Shown piece by piece: positions 45,930 through 53,856 of a DNA stretch of 64,000 bases. The notes under the pieces were generated by a model that made no database searches, had not been told where the DNA came from, and worked only from the letters and a program-made list of their open reading frames with translations. Position 1 is the first letter of the stretch. The number at the start of each line of letters is the position of its first letter. The translations under genes and the position numbers were made by a program. The stretch comes from Thalassobacterium sedimentorum (GTDB taxonomy: Bacteria > Verrucomicrobiota > Verrucomicrobiia > Opitutales > Coraliomargaritaceae). The stretch spans positions 124,001 to 188,000 of the forward strand of contig NZ_JARXIC010000002.1 in the NCBI RefSeq assembly GCF_031127905.1, given 5' to 3'.

Positions 45930-46384
45930 AATCCAGCCTGCTTTCTAACTACTAGACGAATACTAAACGGGATCAGTGCCAATGCCCCAAAAAACCAGCA
46001 AAGCGTCAACTCCACAGATGCCTGAAATCCACTCTGCCTAGCTTTTTGATACATCATAACTCCTAAAAACAAATTAATTATCTGCAAATTACAAAACAGC
46101 ACTAAAAACGCAATCGGATGATCCGCAAAGCTACGCGCTGCATCATAGCTGGCGGTGGTCACAACTTCAGGCAATAATGCCGCTTGATAAGAACGCCAAA
46201 GTAAAATCAGCAAGATCAGCGAAAACAACGGCACCACCGACCATGGCTGAGCAATCCACCGCATATAACGAGCGCGCGGAAAAGCAATCATCGCGATCCA
46301 AAACGGGGCCGTCATCAAGGTAATCACCAAAAACAACGTATCCAATTCACGCGCTCCAAACAGCTCAATCAACCAAATCGGCAT
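45926..46384 (-). CDS. Four-helix membrane protein, possibly ABA4-like (DUF4281)
   Basis: A 152-residue inner-membrane protein with four predicted helices (about residues 13-34, 47-64, 90-112, 123-143). The pattern HPIAFLVLFCNLQIINLFLG followed by a W-F-F-G-A-L segment faintly resembles the DUF4281/ABA4-like family, without a catalytic signature. Its stop overlaps the metallophosphoesterase start (ATGA), so the two are cotranscribed and perhaps work together. Confidence 0.45.
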   Translation of the reverse strand: MPIWLIELFGARELDTLFLVITLMTAPFWIAMIAFPRARYMRWIAQPWSVVPLFSLILLILLWRSYQAALLPEVVTTASYDAARSFADHPIAFLVLFCNLQIINLFLGVMMYQKARQSGFQASVELTLCWFFGALALIPFSIRLVVRKQAGL

Positions 46385-46440
46385 GCCTGCGATGGTACAA
46401 TTACAATAAACGACCGAATGACACCCCGTTCAAACACAAG

Positions 46441-47349
46441 CTATCCGACAATCTTTGCATAAGCCTCAATATATCGCTCAAGAGTCCCCGCCAAGACATC
46501 CACTGGCAGTGCTGGCGGCGGCGGCGTCTTATCCCAATCCAAAGACTCAAGATAATCCCGCACAAACTGCTTATCGTAAGAAGGTTGCGCCCCTCCCGGC
46601 GCAAAACTACCTTTAGGCCAGTAACGCGAGGAATCTGGCGTTAAGATTTCATCAATCAGATAAAGCTTCCCCTCACTATCGGTACCAAATTCAAACTTAG
46701 TGTCTGCCAAAATAATACCTGCCGCATCGGCGCGCGCCAGTCCCATGGCATACAATCCAAGACTTAAATCATGCACCCGCCGAAAAAGGTCTTTGCCAAT
46801 CAATTTGGCAGCATCTGCACAATCGATTGGCATATCGTGTCCGCTCGCCGCCTTTGTCGTCGGCGTAAAGAGAGGTTTAGGCAAGGCACTACTCTCCAAC
46901 AAATCATCCGGCAAGGGATATTCAAATAATGCCCCGGATTGCTGATAGGCCTTCCACCCCGACCCCGACAAATAACCTCTAACCACTGCTTCGATAGGGA
47001 GCGGCTTCAATTTTTTAACGATCATACTACGATACTGAAGCTCAGGATAGGCTTCACCAAGTTTAGCAATACGTGCAGCATGATTATCAACCAGATGGTG
47101 TTCAGTCAGCTGCTCGGCACACCCAAACCAATAGAGGCTAATTTGAGTCAGTAAAATACCTTTCCCCGCCAAGCCCTCATTCATCACCACGTCAAATGCC
47201 GACACACGATCAGTCGCAACCATCAGCAGCGCGTCTCCCATATCAAAAACTTCTCGAACTTTCCCCGCAGCTACTAGCGGATATGGCAGCCCCTCCACTT
47301 TAAGGAGTGCTTTTTCAGGCATCGGAAACGGTAAATCAATATTGGACAT
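46441..47349 (-). CDS. purC: Phosphoribosylaminoimidazole-succinocarboxamide synthase
   Basis: A 302-residue SAICAR synthetase of the longer type. Key motifs: GKVREVFDMGDALLMVATDRVSAFDVV with the ATP loop, PIEAVVRGYLSGSGW, then ILADTKFEFG, and LIDEILTPDSSRYW. It joins aspartate to CAIR in purine biosynthesis. It stands alone, with no other pur gene in the window. The tRNA-Glu gene lies divergently upstream. Confidence 0.96.
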   Translation of the reverse strand: MSNIDLPFPMPEKALLKVEGLPYPLVAAGKVREVFDMGDALLMVATDRVSAFDVVMNEGLAGKGILLTQISLYWFGCAEQLTEHHLVDNHAARIAKLGEAYPELQYRSMIVKKLKPLPIEAVVRGYLSGSGWKAYQQSGALFEYPLPDDLLESSALPKPLFTPTTKAASGHDMPIDCADAAKLIGKDLFRRVHDLSLGLYAMGLARADAAGIILADTKFEFGTDSEGKLYLIDEILTPDSSRYWPKGSFAPGGAQPSYDKQFVRDYLESLDWDKTPPPPALPVDVLAGTLERYIEAYAKIVG

Positions 47350-47435
47350 AGCCCTTAGATGAGTAACTGAGGCCCGCCGCGCAAACGGATTTTAGAGGTA
47401 AAATGAGAAAAAATGCACTTTTTTGAAAAAAGGGC

Positions 47436-47463
47436 TTGCAGAGATGAATCCGAAACGTAGCTT
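47436..47463 (+). promoter_or_regulatory. Candidate promoter of tRNA-Glu
   Basis: TTGCAG (47436-47441) and TAGCTT (47458-47463) with a 16-base spacer, ending 17 bases before the mature tRNA 5' end. This is a weak sigma-70-type match supported by its position. Confidence 0.4.
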
Positions 47464-47480
47464 CCGTGACTTCTCCTCAC

Positions 47481-47558
47481 CTCCCGTTCGTCTAGCCCGG
47501 TCTAGGACACCTGGTTTTCATCCAGGCAACAGGGGTTCGAATCCCCTACGGGAGGCCA
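47481..47558 (+). tRNA. tRNA-Glu (anticodon UUC), CCA encoded
   Basis: A full cloverleaf can be folded. Acceptor CTCCCGT pairs with ACGGGAG, discriminator is G and CCA is genome-encoded. The D-arm is GTCTAG...CTAGGAC, the anticodon stem CCTGG/CCAGG holds loop TTTTCAT with anticodon TTC, and the T-arm is GGGGTTCGAATCCCC. It is a single gene followed by its own terminator. Confidence 0.95.
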
Positions 47559-47577
47559 TTTTAAATGGCAATTAGAG

Positions 47578-47616
47578 CGGATTTGCTAATTACATTTAGC
47601 AAATCCGTTTTTTTTT
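47578..47616 (+). terminator. Rho-independent terminator after tRNA-Glu
   Basis: Arms CGGATTTGCTAA (47578-47589) and TTAGCAAATCCG (47596-47607) pair fully, with a 6-base loop and a run of nine T bases behind. It begins 20 bases after the tRNA CCA. Confidence 0.92.
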
Positions 47617-48241
47617 GTATCTACCAACTCCCAAGCGAATAATCAGGCCCAGAGCTCCCCTGACTCTATCAAACTGAAATGCGCCGACTTTTGTTCCAGC
47701 CGGCTACAAGTGCGATCGACGCTAATCACCGACATACAAATGTGAAGGCCTTGTAAAAAGGAAGCGCTCAAAGCTTATCCGATTTACAGGCATGTGCTAA
47801 AAACTCAAATACGTATCTTCACAGGCCCAAACTAAGGCTCCTACTTAGATCAAGCTCACTCCAAACCTATCAGATACAAGATAACCAAGCATTTCATATA
47901 ATTTCCTTCAAAAGCGACCACGTAACTCAACAATTCGACGAATCAGACACGTGAGTCATTGGAATGGAACGGACAGCTTAAAATCGCGCCTCCCTCACAG
48001 CAGCGAGCGCAGGGAAAACGTGATCCCAATATGTATTAAGCGCCATTCCTAGGCTCTACCGTAAAATACAGGGCGAATGCAGCCAGAATAGGCTTGCTTC
48101 AAAGGCAACGCGAACGATCCACTCAGCGCCTAATCCATATCACATAAAAAAGAAACTTTTAGATGACTCCTTTGTCAGTTTGTAACAGGAACACCCTAAC
48201 CGTTCCAAACCGAATAACTCAACTTAAGTATTTCCATAATC
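47617..48241. other. 625-base non-coding region, no gene recognised
   Basis: The longest gap in the window. Neither strand offers a convincing frame. No tRNA fold, strong hairpin with T-tract, tandem repeat or riboswitch core was seen. It must include the promoter of the response-regulator gene. A small RNA gene is possible but unproven. Confidence 0.5.
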
Positions 48242-48970
48242 ATGACACAGCTATTAGATGCCAATAAGCCAGAGACTCATCGCAACCCGAACCTAAATAT
48301 CGCAATGAAAAAAGTAATCGTCATCGAAGATCAAACAATCATGCGCGACCTCATTTGTCAGTTGATTAGCGGTTACCCGAATATGCAGGTAATCGCGCAG
48401 TCGGGCGATGGTGCTGAGGGTTATGAGCTTTGCCTGGAGCAGGCACCAGATCTAGTGATATTGGATATCATGCTCCCAAAGCTGAACGGCAGTGAGGTGC
48501 TGCGTCGCTTAAAAGCTAAAAACCCTAAAATCAATATTCTGATATTCTCCGCGGCGTCGTCCAATACAATGGTCAATCGTCTCTTAAAGTCCGGTGTCAC
48601 CGGTTATATTGAAAAAGATGCGGGACTGGAAGAGCTGGAAAAAGCAATCAATTTAGTGTCAGAAGGACGCTCTTACTTCAGCCCGCGGGTAGTCGATGCC
48701 ATGCGTGAACTCATGGTTAGTGGTGGACAGGATGATTCATTGGAAGCGCTCACCACCCGCGAACGGGAAATCGTTCAATTAATCGCTGAAAGCTACAGCA
48801 ATAAAGAAATTGCGGCAAAACTGGGCATGAGTGTTCGCACCGCGGATACTCACCGAACCAATATCATGAAGAAACTGGATTTACATGATGTTGCTGCACT
48901 GACCCGCTGGGCGATTGCCAATTTACTCGTCGACCCCAGCGATGGCGACATTAGCACAGCGCAGTCCTAG
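48242..48970 (+). CDS. NarL/FixJ-family response regulator
   Basis: A 242-residue protein. The receiver domain (about 22-140) has the acidic pair in VIVIEDQ, the phospho-Asp in LVILDIMLPKLNG, and the Lys in YIEKDAG. The LuxR-type helix-turn-helix (about 168-225) reads LTTREREIVQLIAESYSNKEIAAKLGMSVRTADTHRTNIMKKLDLHD. Start is uncertain: ATG at 48242, or the inner ATG at 48305 (MKKVIVIED), which begins right at the receiver. No kinase is adjacent; the Hpt protein at 516-914 belongs to a separate locus. Confidence 0.92.
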   Translation: MTQLLDANKPETHRNPNLNIAMKKVIVIEDQTIMRDLICQLISGYPNMQVIAQSGDGAEGYELCLEQAPDLVILDIMLPKLNGSEVLRRLKAKNPKINILIFSAASSNTMVNRLLKSGVTGYIEKDAGLEELEKAINLVSEGRSYFSPRVVDAMRELMVSGGQDDSLEALTTREREIVQLIAESYSNKEIAAKLGMSVRTADTHRTNIMKKLDLHDVAALTRWAIANLLVDPSDGDISTAQS

Positions 48971-49042
48971 CGCCACACTTTCACCGCACACACTACGCGG
49001 CAGCATTGACTTCAGCGGCTGCAGTCTTTGCATGCAGGCAGT

Positions 49043-50143
49043 ATGGGTAATTCTTTTGGCACACTATTTCGTATTTCCACTTGGGGTGAGAGTCACGGCG
49101 GCGGCATTGGCGTTGTAATCGACGGCTGCCCGCCACGCCTACCGCTTTCGGTTGAAGAAATACAAATTGAACTGGATCGCCGCCGCCCAGGCCAGAGCGA
49201 TATTACGACACCTCGTAAAGAAAGCGACCGCGCCGAAATCGTGTCAGGCATCTACGATGGTCTAACCACAGGCACCCCGATCGGGATTTACGTACCCAAT
49301 GGGGACCATCGCCCTGCTGCCTACTCAGAAATGAAGGATAAATTCCGTCCTTCTCACGCGGACTTCACGTACCAAACAAAATTTGGCATTCGTAACCACG
49401 AAGGTGGTGGCCGCTCCTCCGCACGCGAAACCATTGGTCGCGTGGCCGCAGGCGCCATTGCCAAGAAAATCTTAAAGCTTAGCGGCGACATTGAAGTACG
49501 CGCCTACATCACCCGCGTCCACGACATTGAAATGCCCGCAATGAACCACTTTCCAAGCCTGGAAGAGGTCGAGGCCAGCCCCGTACGCTGTCCACACGCA
49601 GCGACAGCCGAAAAAATGGTCGACCGTATTAAAGCGATGCGCAACGAAGGTGACTCCGTGGGGGGCCTCATCGAATGCCGCGTACGTAATGTTCCCGTAG
49701 GTCTAGGCGTGCCTGTCTTTGACAGACTGGAGGCCGACTTAGCCAAAGCCATGCTCTCCATCCCCGCAACCAAGGGCTTCGAAATCGGCAGCGGCTTCGC
49801 CGGCTCACTTATGCAAGGCTCCGAGCATAATGACATTTTCGTCAATAAAGAGGGCCACATAGGCACCGCCACCAATCGCTCCGGTGGTGTGCAAGGCGGA
49901 ATCAGCAACGGCGAAGAGCTCATTTTCCGCGTAGCCTTCAAACCGACGGCTACGCTCATACAAAAACAGGCCACAGTTGACAAAGAAGGCAACGAGACCG
50001 AATTGATGGGCCGCGGACGCCACGACCCTTGTGTCGTACCACGCGCCGTGCCAATTGTCGAATCTATGGCCGCACTGGTAATCATCGACCACTGGATGCG
50101 CCACAAAGCACAATGCCAGAGCTTCGGCTTCGAAAATAAATAA
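49043..50143 (+). CDS. aroC: Chorismate synthase
   Basis: A 366-residue enzyme from the ATG at 49043 ([21 protein letters not shown]); a TTG 15 bases upstream is also in frame. Signature segments are [40 protein letters not shown] and the C-terminal [18 protein letters not shown]. It makes chorismate from EPSP using reduced FMN, the last step of the shikimate pathway. Confidence 0.97.
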   Translation: MGNSFGTLFRISTWGESHGGGIGVVIDGCPPRLPLSVEEIQIELDRRRPGQSDITTPRKESDRAEIVSGIYDGLTTGTPIGIYVPNGDHRPAAYSEMKDKFRPSHADFTYQTKFGIRNHEGGGRSSARETIGRVAAGAIAKKILKLSGDIEVRAYITRVHDIEMPAMNHFPSLEEVEASPVRCPHAATAEKMVDRIKAMRNEGDSVGGLIECRVRNVPVGLGVPVFDRLEADLAKAMLSIPATKGFEIGSGFAGSLMQGSEHNDIFVNKEGHIGTATNRSGGVQGGISNGEELIFRVAFKPTATLIQKQATVDKEGNETELMGRGRHDPCVVPRAVPIVESMAALVIIDHWMRHKAQCQSFGFENK

Positions 50144-50166
50144 AAACTCAGCTCTCAAAAACCACA

Positions 50167-50904
50167 ATGTCCGACCTAGCCCCCCTAGTGTACTTAGTCT
50201 ACGGAATCCCGAATTCAGGACGCCGCGAAGTCATTTTCGATTTAATCGAAGGCGGCATCCCCCAATCGGAGCAGGTGCTCTACTTTCGACCAGCTGATGA
50301 AGCAGACAGTACTCACGATGAACAGATCGAAGCACTCGAAAACGTAAGCGTCGTCGAATGGAGCTTAAAGGACAGTAAGGTAGCTCACGGCAAAATCACC
50401 GCAGCACCTGACAAAATTATTTTCTTAGCCCCCGGCCTCAGCGATCCCGCCGATTGCGCGGAAGCCATCAAAGCTTGGACGGATCACAATCGTTGTCGAA
50501 TTGCACGCATCATTACAGTAGTACACTGTCATTTACTCTCTGTGCAGGAAAAAGCAAAATCATGGTTTGATGCCTGTATCCACTTTTCGGATGTCGTACT
50601 TCTAAACCGTCGCGAGGAGGCCGGCAATAAATGGGTCAAAGACTTTGAAACTGCCTATAAAAAGATGTGCAATCCAGCCCGCTTCATCATGGTTAAAAAA
50701 GGCCGCGTCACCAACCCTGCCGAAGTACTCGACCCCGAAGCACGGCGCGTCTCACTTTATTTCGATGAACTCATCCCAATTGAAGACGATGAATTCGAGG
50801 ACGAACATCAGCCCGACGACATAAAGCCCGATATGTACATTGAGCGTCTGGAAAGTGGTCAACGTGCCAAGCCCATTCCCGAAATAGGCAAGTTACTCAG
50901 CTAG
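50167..50904 (+). CDS. CobW-like protein with degenerate P-loop
   Basis: A 245-residue protein. The start LVYGIPNSGRREVIF sits where a Walker A motif (G-x4-G-K-[ST]) would be, but the lysine and Ser/Thr are replaced by R-R. Further on, RIITVVHCHLLSVQEKAKSW and then FSDVVLLNRREEAGN resemble the VVD and D-x-V-x-L-N-K parts of CobW-like GTPases. It therefore may be a G-protein-fold relative that no longer binds nucleotide. Acidic C terminus. Function unknown. It follows aroC by 23 bases and its end overlaps the oppD gene end. Confidence 0.5.
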   Translation: MSDLAPLVYLVYGIPNSGRREVIFDLIEGGIPQSEQVLYFRPADEADSTHDEQIEALENVSVVEWSLKDSKVAHGKITAAPDKIIFLAPGLSDPADCAEAIKAWTDHNRCRIARIITVVHCHLLSVQEKAKSWFDACIHFSDVVLLNRREEAGNKWVKDFETAYKKMCNPARFIMVKKGRVTNPAEVLDPEARRVSLYFDELIPIEDDEFEDEHQPDDIKPDMYIERLESGQRAKPIPEIGKLLS

Positions 50905-51733
50905 CCATCTCTTTCTCAATGGTCGTCAAGCGACGCTGCTTCTGCCCCAACTTTGGAATGCAGGCAATCAACGCCTTCGTATAAGGATGCTGCGGGCGGC
51001 TCAAAACCGTATCCACCGGCCCCTGCTCGACGACGTCTCCGCGATACATCACAATCACTTCATCGGCAAAACCTTTTACAATGCCGAAATTATGCGTAAT
51101 CAACACGATACTCATACCTAGTTTCGCACGCAGGTCCCGTAACAAATCCATAATCTGCGCCTGAATAGTCACATCAAGTGCTGTCGTAGGCTCATCGGCA
51201 ATCAACAAGTCTGGTTCGCAGGCCAAGGCCATCGCAATCATTACCCGTTGCTGCATGCCACCGCTCATCTCATGCGGATAGGCACTGTAACGCTGCCCGG
51301 CGTCCCGAATGCCAACTAACTCAAGCAGCTCCACAACCCGGCCTCTCACATCATTAATGTCGGGGCGGTGCAATTTAACCGCTTCCGCAATCTGATAGCC
51401 CACCGTAAAGACCGGATTGAGCGATGAGGATGGTTCTTGAAAAATATAGGCGATGCCATTGCCTCGGAGATTTCGAATCGCTTCGGCGTTCATCTTTAAC
51501 ACATCCTCCCCCTGAAATAGGATTTCCCCACTCACACTGCAACTCGGCGACGCAGGCAATAACTGAGTCAAAGCCATGCAGCTGACACTTTTCCCACTGC
51601 CACTTTCTCCAAGAATGGCCACCGTCTGTCCGCCCGCCTGCACTGAAAAATTGATACCGTGTACCACCTCGTTGGACTCGCCGCGCGAGTGAAAAGCAAT
51701 ACGTAGATCGGAAACTTTGAGCAGGTCGGTCAT
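50897..51733 (-). CDS. Peptide ABC transporter ATP-binding protein (OppD/DppD type)
   Basis: A 278-residue ATPase from the ATG at 51733 ([14 protein letters not shown]). Walker [10 protein letters not shown]-loop [10 protein letters not shown], signature MSGGMQQRV, Walker [13 protein letters not shown] and H-loop LITHN all appear. The end carries the OppD/DppD C-terminal region ([15 protein letters not shown]). No second ATPase (OppF) is seen in this operon, although most Opp/Dpp systems have two. Downstream gene in the minus-strand operon oppA-B-C-D order. A 7-base-period repeat lies just upstream. Confidence 0.92.
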   Translation of the reverse strand: MTDLLKVSDLRIAFHSRGESNEVVHGINFSVQAGGQTVAILGESGSGKSVSCMALTQLLPASPSCSVSGEILFQGEDVLKMNAEAIRNLRGNGIAYIFQEPSSSLNPVFTVGYQIAEAVKLHRPDINDVRGRVVELLELVGIRDAGQRYSAYPHEMSGGMQQRVMIAMALACEPDLLIADEPTTALDVTIQAQIMDLLRDLRAKLGMSIVLITHNFGIVKGFADEVIVMYRGDVVEQGPVDTVLSRPQHPYTKALIACIPKLGQKQRRLTTIEKEMAS

Positions 51734-51742
51734 GAGAAAATA

Positions 51743-51784
51743 AACACTAAACATCGAACACCGAACGTCCAATGCTGAATTCTT
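51743..51784 (+). repeat. Degenerate 7-base-period repeat between permease and ATPase genes
   Basis: Six consecutive 7-base units can be read: AACACTA, AACATCG, AACACCG, AACGTCC, AATGCTG, AATTCTT. Each begins AA. It fills most of the 91-base gap between the two Opp genes. Confidence 0.65.
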
Positions 51785-51824
51785 AAAAAAGCCTGCTTCA
51801 TTCCGACTTCAACCTTTGACCTTC

Positions 51825-52880
51825 TCACCGAGTTTGCATCTTCGGATCCACAATATCCCTTAGCACATCGCCAAGCACATTATAAGCGATCACAGTTACA
51901 AAAATCGCAAAACCAGGGCTTAGTAACCACCAGAAGTTCAAATAAAACACCTTCACATCCTGGGCTTGTGACAGCATAAGCCCCCAGGATGCAGAAGGCT
52001 CTTGAATGCCAAGACCAAGAAAAGAAAGGGCGGCTTCGCCCAGTACATAGCCAGGAATCGAGAGCGTCGCCGCAACCAGCAAATAACTGACCAGATTCGG
52101 TAAGATATGCTTACGCAAAATAACAAAGGGTGGCTGTCCCATGCTCTCGGCAGCCATGACGTATTGATTCTGTCGAATGGAGAGCGTCATCCCACGCAAT
52201 ATCCGCGCAGTGCCAGCCCAGCCAATCAAGGCCAGAATCACCACAATCACAAAAAACATCTGGTCAGATGCGAAGTGCGGAGCTAAAGCAGAACGTAATG
52301 CCAACAGCAAATACAGACCGGGCATAGCCATCATAAATTCCACCAAACGCATCGCCAAAAAATCAGCACGTCCCCCGAAGTATCCGCTCAGTCCACCGAC
52401 CAAAAAGCCGAGTATTGTGGTAATGGTGATCCCGAGTAGACCAATAAACAGCGACACTCGCGAACCAAAGACCAAACGTGAGAACACATCACGGCCAGTT
52501 GAATCACTGCCAAGTAAATAAACGGGCCCGGCATCGTCTGCGACTTTGAATAAATGACGACTCATTGGAATGAAACCGAACAAACGATACTCAAATCCGG
52601 GTGCAAACAATTGTAGTGGATACGAAGTTCCCTCGATCGCTTGGTAACGCGCCTCAGTGGGATCAACGAGTTGGTAAGCTTGCACCCGCAGCCCACCATC
52701 GCCCCAGAAAATAGCCGTTGGTGGATGATAGGTACGCTCCAAATCTTGCTCGTTCGTCGCATAAGGCGCCAATACATCCGCAAAAATTGCAGCCACATAC
52801 AGTATGATCAATACAGAGGCGGAAACGATCCCCAAAGGGCGTCGAAAGACCTCTCTAAATAATTTCCACAGCAACTGCAT
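51825..52880 (-). CDS. Peptide ABC transporter permease (OppC/DppC type)
   Basis: A 351-residue permease. The ATG at 52880 (MQLLWKLFREVFRR) is chosen because the longer frame runs into the upstream permease. An extra periplasmic part sits between helix 1 (about 18-38) and the main BPD_transp_1 core, where GSDSTGRDVFSRLVFGSRVSL and the EAA loop ESMGQPPFVILRKHILPN are typical. About six membrane helices. Starts one base after the stop of the first permease, so translation is coupled. Confidence 0.93.
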   Translation of the reverse strand: MQLLWKLFREVFRRPLGIVSASVLIILYVAAIFADVLAPYATNEQDLERTYHPPTAIFWGDGGLRVQAYQLVDPTEARYQAIEGTSYPLQLFAPGFEYRLFGFIPMSRHLFKVADDAGPVYLLGSDSTGRDVFSRLVFGSRVSLFIGLLGITITTILGFLVGGLSGYFGGRADFLAMRLVEFMMAMPGLYLLLALRSALAPHFASDQMFFVIVVILALIGWAGTARILRGMTLSIRQNQYVMAAESMGQPPFVILRKHILPNLVSYLLVAATLSIPGYVLGEAALSFLGLGIQEPSASWGLMLSQAQDVKVFYLNFWWLLSPGFAIFVTVIAYNVLGDVLRDIVDPKMQTR

Positions 52881-52881
52881 C

Positions 52882-53856
52882 TTACTTTTTACCCTCCAAA
52901 CGTATACGAGGATCCGACCAAGCGAGCAGAATATCAGCCAAGAGATTCCCAACAACCAACATACTACAGCCCAACATCACCGAAGCGAGCACAACGAATT
53001 GATCTTCACGCAGTATCGATTGATACATCAGCTGGCCCAATCCTGGGTATTGCAAGACAATCTCCACCATCAGCGCACCACTCAAGAGTCCCGAAAAAGC
53101 AAATCCGAAGGCACTGACCAAGGGGTTAATTGCATTACGCAGCACATGTTTAAACATAACAATCCGCTCACGCAGCCCCTTGGCCCGTGCCGTCGTCACA
53201 AAGCCTGCCCGTATGGTATCGAGGAAATTGGCTCGCATAATACGCATAATACTGGCCACCGAACCGATGCCCAAAGCCAGCGTAGGCAGTATTAGATGAT
53301 GTGCTCGATCAATAAATTTCCCTCCAAAGCTAAGATAATCATAATCGATCGAAGTAGCTCCACCGAGTGGAAACCACCCAGTCTGAGCCGCAAAGAAAAC
53401 CAACAGCAGTGCTAGAAAAAACTCAGGAATCGAAAGCGCGGCATAGGCCATCGCCGCAGAGATACGGTCAAAAATCGAATCCTTATACACCGCTGCCAAG
53501 ACCCCCAGTGGGATCGCGATCGCCCAGGAAAAAACAAAGGCACAAACCGACAGCAAAAAGGTGGCCCAAATGCGCTGACCGATCAAATCCGAAACTGGCA
53601 ATTTATATGCCCAAGAGTGCCCGAGGTTTCCTTGTAAGACATTACCTAGCCACTTATAGTATTGCACATACCACGGCTGATCGAGGCCGAACTCTGTCTC
53701 AATAGCCTGAATAAGTTCAGCTGGCACATCACGCTGTGCTTTAACTGGCGTTAAGAAGTCGCCTGGAGCAAGACTCATCAAAAGAAAAACTAACATCGTG
53801 ATCCCCAGCAACAACGGGATCAAGGTCAGCAAACGACGAATAATAAAGGCGATCAT
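52882..53856 (-). CDS. Peptide ABC transporter permease (OppB/DppB type)
   Basis: A 324-residue permease from the ATG at 53856 (MIAFIIRRLLTLIPLLLGI), which overlaps the substrate-binding-protein stop (ATGA). It has the OppB N-terminal helix and FLLMSLAPGDF, then LGHSWAYKLPVSDLI and the EAA-like loop RAKGLRERIVMFKHVLRNAINPL. It forms the channel with the next permease. Confidence 0.94.
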   Translation of the reverse strand: MIAFIIRRLLTLIPLLLGITMLVFLLMSLAPGDFLTPVKAQRDVPAELIQAIETEFGLDQPWYVQYYKWLGNVLQGNLGHSWAYKLPVSDLIGQRIWATFLLSVCAFVFSWAIAIPLGVLAAVYKDSIFDRISAAMAYAALSIPEFFLALLLVFFAAQTGWFPLGGATSIDYDYLSFGGKFIDRAHHLILPTLALGIGSVASIMRIMRANFLDTIRAGFVTTARAKGLRERIVMFKHVLRNAINPLVSAFGFAFSGLLSGALMVEIVLQYPGLGQLMYQSILREDQFVVLASVMLGCSMLVVGNLLADILLAWSDPRIRLEGKK

